Assembly: GCA_030141605.1 (NCBI GenBank)
Contig: JAQGDQ010000154.1
Span: 1 to 64,000, forward strand
Direction: 5' to 3'
DNA length: 64,000 bases
Source of the DNA: Tubiluchus corallicola
Taxonomy: Eukaryota > Priapulida > Priapulimorpha > Priapulimorphida > Tubiluchidae
The stretch's first letter is position 1, and each line of letters begins with the position of its first letter. Of this stretch, positions 50,995 through 62,964 are shown in pieces. The notes below the pieces were generated by a model. The model saw only the letters and a list, made by a program, of their open reading frames with translations. It had not been told where the DNA came from and did no database searches. A program made the translations under genes and the position numbers.

Positions 50995-51191
50995 CTACAG
51001 TAAGGTGCAAAGTGAGTTTCCTCTATCTTCCGGAATATATGGCCTGGCCCTGCGTGTTCTACTCTTGCTTCTTCCACCACTCTGGGATCTTCCACCTCTT
51101 GATCTGCGACTTTGACTGTTGTTGCGCCTTGGTGCCGACCTCCGTCCTCCCCTAGAACGGCTCCTCCTGGATCTACTGGGAGATCTTTGTC
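50995..51191 (-). CDS. Arg/Ser-rich terminal exon of an unrecognised gene
   Basis: On the - strand, GCTTTGTAG precedes 51191, and an open frame runs 65 codons to TAG at 50997-50995. It begins QRSPSRSRRSRSRGGRRSAP and continues as RS/RG-rich text, ending PEDRGNSLCTLL. The good acceptor and strongly biased RS/GR content, not explained by a simple DNA repeat, suggest a real last exon of a nuclear RNA-binding or splicing-type protein, or of a basic chromatin protein. I found no upstream exon, so the family cannot be named. It may also be a retained fragment. Confidence 0.4.
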
Positions 51192-51331
51192 CTACAAAGC
51201 AAAAATTCTTTTTCAAAGTAGTTGTGAAACAATAACTTATGGTTTTGTAGGTGTACAAGTGACAAGAATAAGGTTAGCAAATGGACAAGGTAGATTATAC
51301 ATGTTAGACAAAATAGTAAAGCTGACAGGTA

Positions 51332-53224
51332 ATGTTACTTGCGATCCATTTCACTAGACCAGTTTGTACCCTTCAAGAATGACACACGAATTTGATGACG
51401 TCACAGTTGAACAGTGATAATTCCAGTTTGTAGTCCCTTAGAAAGTTATTCTAGGGCTTTTAGCTTGTTCCAGAGAGTGTCTGGCACCTTATGGTCTCAT
51501 TTTGTTTTGCGTTATCCAAGAAATTCGAATCCTAGGTAACATAGAACTAACCGATGTATCCTTTGCAACGAGTTTAGTATTTTATGACAGCACAATAGAT
51601 TGAATAGAACATCTAATATGGGTTTTCTGTAGTTTGTAGTTGGCATAAATGTAGTTGATATCAACTGTAAGTACAATTAAAATTCTTCTAGGAGAAATAG
51701 ACATTCTGTAAGATACGCATCAGTAGAAATGAATGCTGGCGTATTACACAATTGTTGCATTCATCAAAGCCAATTAAGCAGCTTGTAATTTAAGAAAAAC
51801 TGCACATGAAAAAGGAACGTAGCAGACATATTATGCACTGTTTCATATGAGGAAAGGTACATAAGCAAATTACATTTAAGTGATTAGATAATCTTCACAC
51901 ATAGCTTGATTTCTTTCTTTTACAGGCACAAAGCCTGCAGTGGACATGCTTACGTGTACATGTTTTATATTCTTTTATAGACCATGTAAACCGGTTTAGT
52001 GACGGGTTACCCGAACTATGTACCTGATCAGGTCGAGTAACAATAGCTTTTCCTCGGAAGATGATATGATAAGCAGCGTAAGAATAGGTTGAGACAAGTT
52101 CAGACAACGTGGGTAAATTCAAACAGAGGATGATGTGATAGCTGTTTGTACAGTAACAGAACATAATTATTAGGCGGCAATATCCTAATGTAGATTAGAA
52201 TAATTTAAACGAACTCTTTTCATATCAAAATAGGTTTATACGTTTAACTTATGCTTTGAACTTTTAAATACGTTTGGTAAGTAACAGGTACATAATTTAG
52301 TGTTTTACTTTAATATTTTCTTCATCTTCTGGTGCTTATGATAGCCGTGCAATAATGCATTTATTTAATATGGACCGTAAATATCGGTTACCCCATTTGT
52401 GTATGTTATGTATATGTAACTATTATTATGGTTAATAAACTAACCAGCTAACTGACTGACTGACTGACTGACTGACTGATTGATTGACTGACTGACTGAC
52501 TAACTAACTAACTATCACTTTGGTTCTTGACAAAGAGAAGCGTGGATTTTTACATTATTCAAGATATAACTTAAAACTTATTGTTAAACGAAAACACAAT
52601 GAAAAATGAAGTGTTGCAACTACCAATCTACATAACAGTGGGCTGGTGTAAAAATCTTCTAGCTGTGTTGCGGGATGCGTTGACGGATTCCCTGCTGTTA
52701 GATATTTTGGAAAAGCGAAAAAAGGTAAAGAAGTGGGCAAAATGTCAGAGCCTTGTACAATCTAGCAAAGAAGAACGATTTGCTTAAACTAGAGTCAATA
52801 TTATTATTCATGGATGAGGAATGTATTTGTGTTTGTATTATCCTATCACTCAAGCGGTTTGGATTATCTGTGACTGTTGCCTAGAGGAAGGTATTTACCC
52901 AGGGAGTATTAGAATTCACTTGGAAATATAAACACATCAAATGTTACAAGATGTGATATTAAGCAGTGATGCGTACGTGTTATTCGCCCCTCTTTCTCAG
53001 CCCACGAATAACTATTTGAAGGGTTTGATAACAACTGAAGCCCGTGTTTTGTTATTAAGAGACTCAAATCTATGCAACAAACACAAGTTGTCATCATTTC
53101 TAAAAAATACCAGGTTCGAAATATTTCAAACAGATCCCTGGCATAAATTGATAGTGTCTCATAAACTAAAGACTGTCTAAAACTCCACTAAAAAAATCAA
53201 TAATTCAGTTGCCAGTTGTAATGC
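51332..53224. other. Region without a supported gene
   Basis: Holds the TGAC repeat at 52445-52515 and two unrecognised + strand ORFs (52581-52787, 52941-53180). Neither has a family motif or convincing splice sites. Confidence 0.3.
52445..52515 (+). repeat. (TGAC)n microsatellite
   Basis: ACTGACTGACTGACTGACTG with TGAT interruptions, passing into (AACT)n. Confidence 0.95.
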
Positions 53225-53565
53225 ATTAACGGCTCGTCTAGGCTACCGAATTTTTTAGTCAAGTAACTCGCAAACATGTTCAGACTAGAGAGCAAAACTT
53301 GCTGCGAGTTACTCTCCGACAGTAAGCGCAAGTTGACACTCCTGTCTCTATTCACTGCGAGAAGTGTCGAGAGTAACTCGCCGTGACGTTCACACTAGAC
53401 AGTAACTCGCAGGAATTCAAATTGCAGCAACTATCGGAGATTTTGCAATTTCTCGCTGACAGTAAGTCGCAAAGCAGTTCACACTTGGCAGTAACTGACA
53501 GTAAGTCGCAAAGCAGTTCACACTTGCGAGAGAGAAAACTCGCAAGTCTGAAGACGGCAATGATT
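53225..53565. repeat. Dispersed repeat E, copy 2
   Basis: Longer copy of 42565-42805, with a partial internal duplication of CTGACAGTAAGTCGCAAAGC (about 53455 and 53488). Confidence 0.65.
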
Positions 53566-53821
53566 TTTTCATTATTGTTGTTTAGTTACATGATACTGCT
53601 ATGACTAAAGAAATAAACATATTATCTTAACAGCTCGATGTTAGTTATCAATATCAACAATGATTTTTCAAAATATCTTCCATTTCAGTACTGGTTTAGT
53701 ATTTCAAAATTACATAATAACACTTGACATAATGCCACAACTGGTAACTTGAGAGGTAACATGAAGAAAATATACAGCAGCCCGAATTATTACAGACACT
53801 CGTAAATATGGTCACATAATT

Positions 53822-54130
53822 TCTGTTTTCATGCAATTGCACTGGTTGCCCGTTTCTTTCAGAATAAAATACAAAATCCTCTTGTTAACATTCAAAGCTC
53901 GGAATGATTTACCGCCTTCCTATATATCTGATTTTTTGAAGCCAATCGCAATCTTAGATCAATTAATTCATCGACACTTGTACCGCGTTATAATCTAGTC
54001 ACATACGGTTCTCTTAGTTTTAGCGTAGCGTACCAAAATTATAGAATGATTTACCAATTTATGCATGTAAAATCAATAATGTTCAAAAGTTCAAATCAAA
54101 AAGCCTTTTTAATTAATAAAAAATTTAATG
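53822..54130 (+). mobile_element. Non-LTR retrotransposon fragment, C-terminal end
   Basis: Reads LHWLPVSFRIKYKILLLTFK then ARNDLPPSYISDF, and after frameshifts YGSLSFSVAYQNY. This is the classic end of CR1/L2/jockey-like polymerases (HWLPV..RI.fKilLLtfKal). It is frameshifted and inactive, followed by AT-rich and (ATTA)n sequence to 54320. Confidence 0.8.
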
Positions 54131-54408
54131 GACTTATGGATTTAATTACGGCTGATTTTTATATACATGTATTACGATTTTAGTTTTATTTATAACAGGC
54201 TACTGTGTATGTACTATTTATGTGTTACTATTTTAAGTGTGTACAATGCACCTGTCCATTTTTAATGTTAATGCATTTTAAATATTCAATTAATTAATTA
54301 ATTAATCAATTAATTAATGAGTACAATTGCATTATCTTGAAAATAACGTAACCGTATAACCTATACCGGAGAATTTAATTAACAACGTCCACTAATGTAT
54401 TAACAATG

Positions 54409-54692
54409 TTAACAAATCAGCAGATACACTATTGCTATCATACTGATTACAGATGATTGATTTCGAATTACAGAACTTCTTGAGGCACAGTCACCAACGA
54501 GGGGTTTAGAACACTGAAGTGCATTTGCGTCTACGCAAGAAGCATAAGCCAGAGCATGCGCAATGTAATGTTGCTCGTAATTTCCGCTAAATAAATGTGC
54601 CATTGGTCCTCGTGCGTAGACTGGTACGTCTTCACCTCCGTGAGCGTCGTATTCTCTTGGTACTGTCGCTTGTTGTACGTAGAGAGGATCAG
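54409..54692 (-). CDS. Alkaline phosphatase, C-terminal exon with GPI-anchor signal
   Basis: After TTTTGCAG on the - strand (exon start 54692, leading CT completes a codon), 94 codons run to TAA at 54411-54409. The text matches the end of animal alkaline phosphatases: [20 protein letters not shown], then [15 protein letters not shown]. The His of HGGEDV corresponds to the conserved zinc-ligand His near the C-terminus. The final residues ([14 protein letters not shown]) are hydrophobic, as expected of a GPI-attachment signal, so the enzyme would sit on the outer cell surface and hydrolyse phosphomonoesters. No other alkaline phosphatase exon was recognised up to 64 kb. Either the gene continues across and beyond the POMK-like gene, which is on the same strand, or this is an orphan fragment. 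The frame is intact. Confidence 0.85.
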
Positions 54693-54819
54693 CTGCAAAA
54701 ATATTAAGAACTTACAATAGGTTATTTATTGGCAGAAATGACGCAAGGGCAATATACAAAAAACAATGTTGTTGTGCTGTCATTATAGCGAGCATACCTC
54801 ATTTACTTCAAATTAATGA

Positions 54820-54905
54820 AGTGGTGTGGTGTGATGTGGTGTCATGTGATGTTGTGTGACGTGGTGTGACGTGGTGTGGTGTGGTGTGATGTGGTGTACC
54901 GTGTA
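54820..54905 (+). repeat. GTGGTGTGATGTG microsatellite
   Basis: Degenerate GTGGT/GTGAT pentamers over about 85 bp. Confidence 0.85.
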
Positions 54906-55136
54906 GTGTTAGTTGAAAATGAAAATTCCGGAAAGAAACACAAAGCTAGAAATGCTAGCATTGCGGAAATTAGGAGGCGAACTCTCGCGCAATACCATCT
55001 TAGATTTTGACAGTGTCATACAAACCGAAAAGTAGATACTTCTATCTTTGCTAATTTAGCTAATTCTAAGGTCAAAGCTAATAGGCTGCGTTAGAACAGT
55101 AAAGAAAGATATGATTTGCATAACTCTATATTAAGT

Positions 55137-55505
55137 TTAAATTTATTTATTTCCACTCTGTACCTTACAGTTATAATAAAAATACAGATAATTTTCAACT
55201 GAAGTAAATATAAATATAAATATAAATGCAATAAGAAACTACAAAAGAGATTCTTATGCAGCATATCCATGTGCAAATTGCATTACAGAGTAATTTTGGT
55301 GCACACAGTTTGAACCTAAAAGCATAGCTTGACAGGCCAAACTGTACGTGGAAATTTTAAAGAAATGATTAATAATTGAAATAATGATAATATATACATA
55401 AATGTGGGGGGGGGGGGAGTAGTGAATGAAAGATGATATGGAGCGAGAACTAAGAAAAACTGCGATCATGATTATAAAGTGTTCAGCAACCTGTTGAGCA
55501 TAGAA
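55137..55505. repeat. Dispersed repeat C, copy 2
   Basis: Near-identical to 9796-10153 apart from a longer G run at 55408. Directly abuts the LINE relic starting at 55505. Confidence 0.75.
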
Positions 55506-56990
55506 CAAATGACTTGAGGCCATTAAAGTGCTTAAAAAACGCAAAAGCGATGGTTTGCCTGGGCTAGATAGTGACCACATTATTAACGGCCCCCAATTGC
55601 TTTGTGTGCACTTAACACTCCTTTTTAACGCTATGTGACTATTGCCCTCAAATTATATACTACAATACATACTAATTCCCACCGCCAAAAACCTTCTCTC
55701 TAGCTCTATAGTACAAAACGTAATTACAGTCCATAACACTTTCTTCATGTCTGATCAAAATTCTTGACTGGAATTTGCTAATTAGGTTTAATTAATTGCT
55801 GTCTAGCTCTGAACTACAGTTTGCTTACAAGAAAACAGATAATATTGCTGTTTAACTGGCTTTTCGGAAGCTTTTTATAGAATCGCAATTATTACGTTCT
55901 TTACAAAGCTTGAAAAGAAATATAACATGCTTTGTTCGGCATTGTCATTGTTACTCGGCGTCTACGTAAATCAGAAAATAAGAGTCCAGTGGATTGGAAC
56001 TAATTCCTACGAATTTACTGCCACCAATGATAAAACAGGGTAGCCAGTGTATTTAATTATTATTTTATTCGTACACAAAAAAGTACATTAACATAACACA
56101 TACACAGTACATTTAATGTAATACATACATACACACATTTAATGTAATTTATATATACAGTACAGTAATAATATTAGTTACATATTTTCAATACATTACA
56201 CATCAAAATAATATATCGAAAAAAAAACAAAAAAAGACAGAAACGTCAATCATTAAATTTAAAAATTATACTTAAAAACGCCATAAAATTATGTGTATGT
56301 AATTAAGTTTCCATGATAAATGTTAAGATTTAAATATGTGGTGTCCTTTTTTTAGTATACATTGGTAAATTGGTTGCCATCTTGTAAATTAGTTTACGGA
56401 CTCGTTTGGTTACGCTGATGACGCAACCCTTTTGACTCCTTCCTTAACAGGCCTAAAAGTTGTGTTGGGTATTTGTACAGAAATTACAGAATATCATGAT
56501 ATGTTGATTAATTTGAGAAAATCGAAATGTATACTATTCAGAAAACAGAATATAGGACCATTTCCCTGTATGAAAAAAACTGAAAAAGGTAAATAAAACT
56601 GATAAAACCAAGGTAAACCAAATAATTTTAGTTTTGAATAAAAAGAAATTATTTTAATAACTGATATCGATGCGATTCGCAGCACTGAATGCCACTTAGG
56701 TGAGTTGGTATAACACGAGTTTCTCAGAAAAAAAAACTGATGTTATTTCTGTAGGCACTTTGTTGATCTATGATTTCTTTGGTTAAACGGTGATAAGGAT
56801 TAGAAAGACCATTTAAATAAGAAAAAACATAGTAAGGAATGTGATCCGGATATCAACTATATCTATTATATAATTCTATACGTGTGATGACTGTTAAGTC
56901 TAGCGAGTTGCATTTCTTCCACCTCATGATAGTCATTAATAGTTTACACAGGTGTGGCAAAATGCACAGAAATTTATTTATTATGCATGC
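55505..56990 (+). mobile_element. Non-LTR retrotransposon reverse transcriptase, decayed
   Basis: Open blocks in order: AIKVLKKRKSDGLPGLDSDH (55520), GVYVNQKIRVQWIGTNSYEF (about 55960), then DSFGYADDATLLTPSLTGLK (about 56400). The last holds the YADD catalytic motif. A low-complexity or foreign stretch (56045-56390) splits the palm domain, and many stops are present. Inactive. It ends next to the POMK-like stop codon at 57028. Confidence 0.85.
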
Positions 56991-57027
56991 TACATTTTAT
57001 TTAATTTTTAATAGCGATGGCAAAAAA

Positions 57028-59065
57028 CTATTTAAACTTTGGATTGTTTGCCAGTACGTTTTGATAAAATTCCACAACAGAGTTTATTGACGGCCTCTTA
57101 CTTGGATCTGTCTCTCTACAAGCCTGATGCACAGGCGCTAGGGCATCAACAGCAAAAGCAAATCTTCCCTTTTTGTTTTGGTCATTTTTAATCGCAAGAA
57201 AGAACGACAAGCAAACGCCTGGTATTCTAAAAACTTCATTTGCATGTTTGATGGCTCGCTTCTTTTCAGCACATTCAACAGTAGTGCACTCAGTATCGTC
57301 CCATAATCTCGACTCTGGTGCTTCGATGCTCCGATCTCTAGCCATGGAACGATTCAGATACGTACATCTGGCTTCCCTAGGTTTAATATCGTCAAGGTCA
57401 TTGAGAATTAACCGGTGGTCATCCGTGAGGAGGTACTGTGACAACAGTTTGTCCAATTTTTGTGCGTCGCACTGATAAAGATTTTGTTTGTCGAAGAAAT
57501 CAACAATTTTTGCATAGTCTATACACAACTGTAGACGACGTCTAGCAGTATCATTAACTGACGATTGTTCTAGAACTTTATCAACAGTCTTTGCGTTACC
57601 TAGTTTATGGTATTCAGTACAAATTGTTAACGTTTTATTGCAGTAACCAATGAGTTGAACAACGTTGGCTTTGTGTTGGAATTTGATGTAGTTTTCTAAC
57701 ATTTTCGTCAAGTTGCCGTCTACTTTGCGCTTCATTTGCATTGTGGCCATGACGACTGTCCGATTGTTCCACGTTACAAGGTCAATCTGCAAAAAGAAAA
57801 CTCACAGACGAGAGGGAAAAGTGAATGTAATGCTACTGATCACTCATTAGCGTTGTTGCTGCTATTAATGCTGCTGCTACTGCTCTTCTTAATGACGTAG
57901 TAGCTGGTGGTATTTCCGTTGTTGTTACTGCTGTTGCTGCTGCAGTTTCTACTGTTGCTGCTGCTGCTATTGCTGCTTTTGCTGCTGCTGCTACTGTTGT
58001 TGTTGTTGTTGCTGCTGTTACTGGTGTATTTTTCTGCTGCTGCTTTAACTTGCTGCTGCTACTGTTGTTGTTGCTGCTGCTGCTGCTATTGTTAATGATA
58101 CTGCTGCTTTGCCCTTTTGCTGATGCCGATGTTGATGTTCTTGCTGCTTTGTTGTAAAAACAACGACACACACACACACACACACACGCACACACACACA
58201 CACACACAATTATTTTCCCCGTGTATTTAAAATAAGCCAGGAGAGAGCATAAGGAATGAAGGAGACGCAGGGGAATGTAATAAATTCCGAATCAATTATA
58301 AAAGAAACAGGAAAAGTAAACAGGAAAAAAGTTTTCACAGTATACTTTTAGTTACTTTGTCATTAGCCGTCAATTTCTGAGCTAGTTGACACTAGCGCTG
58401 TTGAAAGGCAAAACTCCTTGTTTTCATTATGTAAAATGGTGTAAAGTCGAGCCTTCTAGGAGGTTAGGCTTACTTCAATGTTCACGAAAAATGTTAGAAA
58501 GATTTAGCATGCAATAAGTGCCTCGTGTAACTAGCAAAATCACTTTAAAGTCGCGATCATTTCATGCGTGGGCGGTCAAGCTTCTTCACTGTCAATCTTC
58601 ACCAAAAGTATAATAAGTTTTTACAATTAAAACTAGATAGCTAATTTTGCAATATTTTTGCGTGAACATTTAGGAAGCCTGCCTTAGTTTGAATTAGTTT
58701 AAGCAGCGCGCGTTTACGGAAATCCACCAAGCGCTTACGCAACGTCATGAAGTCTCCCAGTTACTTCATGATTTTCAAGTGAATGGCGGCAACCTCCACG
58801 CCTAAAAATTTCTATTCGGAGATAATGTGTTTTAAATTTTGTGCTTTGTAGGTAGTTCTTCTCTGTTATAGTTTCCTAAGTTTAAATGATAATGTAACAG
58901 TAAAATAACATACTGAGTGACTTGTTCTTTTCTTTAACAATTACCGTTTTTGAGCCTCCGATGACAAAATTTTTCCTCTTCATTTTAACTTTCTTTAATT
59001 CCTCACAGTTCAGCCATTTTGAACAGTTTTTCATGCCTTGCAAGTGGAAAAACCCAGCAGGACAC
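57028..59065 (-). CDS. POMK: Protein O-mannose kinase (POMK/SGK196)-like, two exons recovered
   Basis: Exon A, 59065-58945, begins with the Cys of CPAGFFHLQGMKNCSKWLNC and ends GGSKT before GTAATT. Exon B, 57786-57028, continues in phase 0 with IDLVTW and runs 252 codons to TAG. The join restores the P-loop and beta-2 region of POMK (G-x-G/S-x-K...W). Later hallmarks are NVVQLIGYCNKTLTICTEYH, LSQYLLTDDHRLILNDLDDI and a C-lobe end DPSKRPSINSVVEFYQNVL. In vertebrates POMK is a type II ER/Golgi membrane kinase that phosphorylates the 6-OH of mannose in core M3 glycans on alpha-dystroglycan. The N-terminal cytosolic and membrane segment is missing here and should lie on an exon above 59.1 kb. The family diverges from ordinary kinases. 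C-lobe motifs here (for example IEAPESRLW) are loosely conserved, so activity is unproven. Confidence 0.85.
57841..58150 (-). repeat. (GCT/GTT)n trinucleotide repeat in the POMK-like intron
   Basis: Interrupted GCT, GTT and ACT triplets followed by (CA)n at 58166-58207. ORFs on both strands here are poly-Leu, poly-Ala or poly-Ser artefacts. Confidence 0.95.
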
Positions 59066-59076
59066 CTGGAATATGG

Positions 59077-59178
59077 TGATGATGGCAACGGCGATGATGA
59101 CAAAAATGACGATGATGATGACGACTTAGATGATGACGATGATGATGATGATGATGACAATGACAGTAATGATAAGTA
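59077..59178 (+). repeat. (GAT)n trinucleotide repeat beside the POMK-like acceptor
   Basis: GATGATGATGACGAC-type triplets. In the gene's sense they form a (TCA)n tract ending CATATTCCAG at the exon boundary (59065). Confidence 0.9.
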
Positions 59179-59330
59179 ACCTGCAACAAAAACAAAGCTG
59201 TGTTAACTTAAAGGCCAGAAATATTTACATAAGTAATCGTCGTCGTCTTAAATTTTTGATAATCGTTTAAAACTTATGGTATTAGTAGGTTAACTCAACG
59301 TTGTATACATTAAAAATTACGTTTGTAAAA

Positions 59331-59359
59331 TGTTACTACTACTGCTGCTGCTGCTGCTG

Positions 59360-59429
<70 letters not shown>

Positions 59430-59479
59430 CACTACTACCACTACTACCACTACTACCACTACTATTACTACTACTACTA

Positions 59480-59558
<79 letters not shown>

Positions 59559-59572
59559 CACTACTACCACTA

Positions 59573-59637
<65 letters not shown>

Positions 59638-59638
59638 G

Positions 59639-59694
<56 letters not shown>

Positions 59695-59697
59695 GTA
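59331..59697 (+). repeat. (CTA)n trinucleotide array, about 365 bp
   Basis: Near-pure ACT/CTA triplets with clustered CCA interruptions at 59420-59480 and 59555-59580. Open in most frames, hence several spurious long ORFs. Confidence 0.97.
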
Positions 59698-60774
59698 TCC
59701 AAAAAATAATAATGATTCTGAATCAAACTGCAATGAATCTTATTCCCGTCACAAAGTGTGCAAAGAGTTAACTAGTTACTTCAAACTTTTGTTCACTTTT
59801 CTTTTCCTTGGAACATTCCAGTTGGTACAATATCTTGCAGGTTTACCCAGCTATTTATGATAAAATCAATTTAATCTTAGCCAAGATAAGTTCAGCTTCA
59901 TCATTGTCATTACCAACATTATGAGAAACGAATCAACGCCATGAATTAGTTATGACAAATAGCACACAGAAAAACGCAACAATATAGTCAGCATGAAAAC
60001 ACCCAAGGCGAGTATCGAACCCGGTAAACACTCACCTGTCCTTGTCAATCATCACTTACCATACAATGCTGATGCCAAGAAAGTAATAAACATGACTGCA
60101 CTTGCTTTGCAGTGATCCATGATGGTTGACGTTGTTAAACGCGTAGATCAACAGAGCATGTACAAAAAATTGTACATGTAGTTGAATGTTTGCAGGCCTT
60201 GCGTAGGCCTAGAGCCCGCAGTTCTATGTATGAAGGCCTAGTATAGGTAGTCTAAGCCTTTGCGAATGTTAATGAAGGAAAACTTTAAAGAAACACAGAG
60301 CGTACTTTGCAGTCATTAAGCACGGCTTGATCAGTAGCAGGTGTAGCAGAGACAATTCAATTTTTCCAGCAATAATAACGTTATATTAAAGTTAAGTTTA
60401 AATTGAACCGTTTTGTTGGCTAGCTTTCATCAAGAAAGGTACGTTTCACTTGCAGCGCACACAGTCTTCGAGGACGTCTTTTACAAGAAGGTTGACATAA
60501 TTTTTCCTTCATTGGGGAAATTTCCCACTAGTTTGTAAATACACGACGCGTAATTTAACCATTAAACATTAAGCGCGATAAGTAGACTATTAATTTTAAA
60601 CTAAGATTACAGTAGTTTTGTATTGAATTTTTAGTCACAGTAAGCCTGTCAGTGTAAGCAGTTAATATGCATGCCGTTTCTTCCTGGCGTCCACTGAACC
60701 TTGTGACAAATTGAGCCGTGGGGTACGAATACGATAAGAAAACGATAAAGTCACAGCAAGTTCAAAAGTGTTAC

Positions 60775-61105
60775 AACCAGATCAGTGCTCCCATACTATT
60801 CGCTTTGTATGTAGTCGACATTTCTACAAATTTACCTCAAGAAAAACAGAAGTTCAACTAAACAAAGTCAGCAGACGATGATACCCTCCACTTCGCGTCA
60901 AAAAATGTAGTCTCTTAATTGCCATCAGCTTACCTAGCAGACTCCACACACGGTGGAAAATGTGGAGACTAAAGACGAACACCCAACTTGATAAAAGTGA
61001 AGCCATTCTGTCAAGAGTGACGCCGCAACTCAACCCACCAATGAGTTGTTAGACAAAACATTGAATAAAAATGTCATTGTAAGTAGGCGAAGGCGTATTT
61101 ATTGC
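60775..61105 (+). mobile_element. Non-LTR retrotransposon fragment (jockey-like palm)
   Basis: Reads SAPILFALYVVDISTNLPQE, then SADDDTLHFASKN (the ADD motif), then, in shifted frames, TRWKMWRLKTNTQLDKSEA-like text. The order matches LINE palm and thumb. Frameshifts and stops show it is dead. Confidence 0.75.
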
Positions 61106-61755
61106 TATATGAAACTTGTAAATTTAAACTCCCAGTAAAATTACTTCGTTGTATTGGTTGTGTATAGCTGATTATTGGTGTTTTAGGGATGGCAAAACTA
61201 TGAAGAGTCTGATTATAAAACTACACGTTTATTAAACATCAAACACAATAAATATAACAGATAGTAGTGCCAGGCCCCCTGATCTAGCTTGCTCTGCTCC
61301 GGCTCCCAGGCTCAATCCAATTCCCTGAGCTGGGCGCATCACAAGGCTTATATATCGTGCACGGAGCTTCGACACCTCGATTTTGAATCGCTTACTCACG
61401 TGACAACACTCCTTAACTGGCTTCATGCCAGCATTCATCAACATAATTATCTATCATAATCTATTGCTTTTAACATAGGTTAACAGGTCCTCTTTACTCT
61501 CCCTCTATGACCGTTAGGTGCATGCATAAGCCGTTAGAAACAAGTTTAGATAACATTGCATAAAGTTTGAAAAGATAATCAAAGTATTCGTAGCAGGCTG
61601 TTCGCTAACTAATCAAAGTAATAATAAATAACTTTGTATTGTCAGTGAGATCAGTAATGTGTTTTAGGTGAATCAGTGGTGCACACTGGGATAGCGATGC
61701 AGTGACGTTTTATCAGATGGCGCGAATATTTTAAAGCACAAGACAAGTGGTACCA

Positions 61756-62200
61756 GAAGTAAGTTTCAGAAAAATCTCCCTAAAAATTATATTACTTCAC
61801 AGCTCATTTATGCATATATCATATTCGCGTTAAAAGGAATTTTAGTTCGTTTTCATTTTAAATCTCTCGCGAAACTGTTTCGAGGTCGTCATTACATGAC
61901 GTCACCTACACAAACGTAAATCACGGGAAAAAAAGGAAATGTTAACCTATGTCCCAAAAACCTTTCTGTGGAAAGCTATATTACTTCGCTTATAGTACTT
62001 ATATTAGTTTCAAATGACTTTTCGTCATAATGAATGCACCTAACAGTCACCGCGGGCTTTTAAATTTACAAGTTTTATACGGCATTACTGCCGATGCAAG
62101 CCCTGCATGCAAAAAGACAGTACGCAAGTGGTATAAAATTTGAAGACGAAATTTTTAAGCTCATGTAAGTGGAGGGCTTTTGTGCTTTACATTATTAAGA
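61756..62200. repeat. Dispersed repeat D, copy 3
   Basis: Aligns with 13643-14210 (CATTACATGACGTCACCTAC and the GTGGTATAAAATTTGAAGAC block). No coding content. Confidence 0.6.
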
Positions 62201-62519
62201 TTTTTTTCAAATTACATAAACAGGTAAGTGTAATGATAGGTAATAATATATAACTTTATATGGAGAGTTATGGTGAATTTTTTGGGATATACTTTTTACA
62301 TGTGAAAGCAAAGATATACAAATGTTTCGGGTTATGTGACATGCCAGATTTTTAATCATATTTTTCGTTTCTACTTCTCGTTACTTAAAATGAAAACTTC
62401 AGTCTTCATGAGGATTGACAGGAGTCAGTATTTTTCCTAGAAAAGTCGTTTCACAGAAAAAAATGTTGACAGAAAAATCACGGTTACTTTTTTAATTGTT
62501 AAATCTACTATTTTAGTAG

Positions 62520-62690
62520 GATAATTAGCCTTCTCTTTCTCCGTTTGCTTCTCCCTCTAGCTTCTTATACGCCTCTCATCTCCTCCTTCGCTCTCTTTCT
62601 CTGCCTTTCTATTCCTCTTTTTTCCATTGTCTCTTCTCCTTTCTCTCTAATACTCTTCCTCTCCTATTCTCTTTCTCTCCCTCATTTTAG
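62520..62690 (+). repeat. CT-rich low-complexity tract
   Basis: Degenerate TCTCTTTCTC-type sequence. No gene. Confidence 0.7.
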
Positions 62691-62964
62691 TTGAGCTCCG
62701 CCCTTTTGAAAGTCTGTGCACGTCAATTGTGATATTTGCCTCCCCCCTGAATCTCATGTATAAGGTACAATTTTTTACATTTTCTTTATGAACCTCTTTC
62801 TAGCTATTTCCACTTGAATTTTGACAATTTAAATTTCACTCTTGATTTTGTAACTATATTTTGTTAATAAATGTGTTAGTTATTTGTGTTGGCTCGATTT
62901 CTAGCACTGATAATAAAGTTGCTGTCGAAACGATCGTCTGTGCTTAATAAACGCCATGAATCGA

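Noticed and set aside
51895-52164. 89-codon - strand ORF
   Set aside because: No motif, no splice support, and composition like its AT-rich surroundings.
57173-57475. 100-codon + strand ORF
   Set aside because: Antisense shadow of the POMK-like kinase exon.
59301-59860. Long poly-Leu, poly-Tyr, poly-Val and poly-Ser ORFs on both strands
   Set aside because: All are frames of one (CTA)n array; no start context, no non-repeat domain.
60005-60040. tRNA-like B box (GGTTCGATACTC on the - strand)
   Set aside because: No A box or foldable cloverleaf around it; perhaps a SINE scrap, not enough to call.
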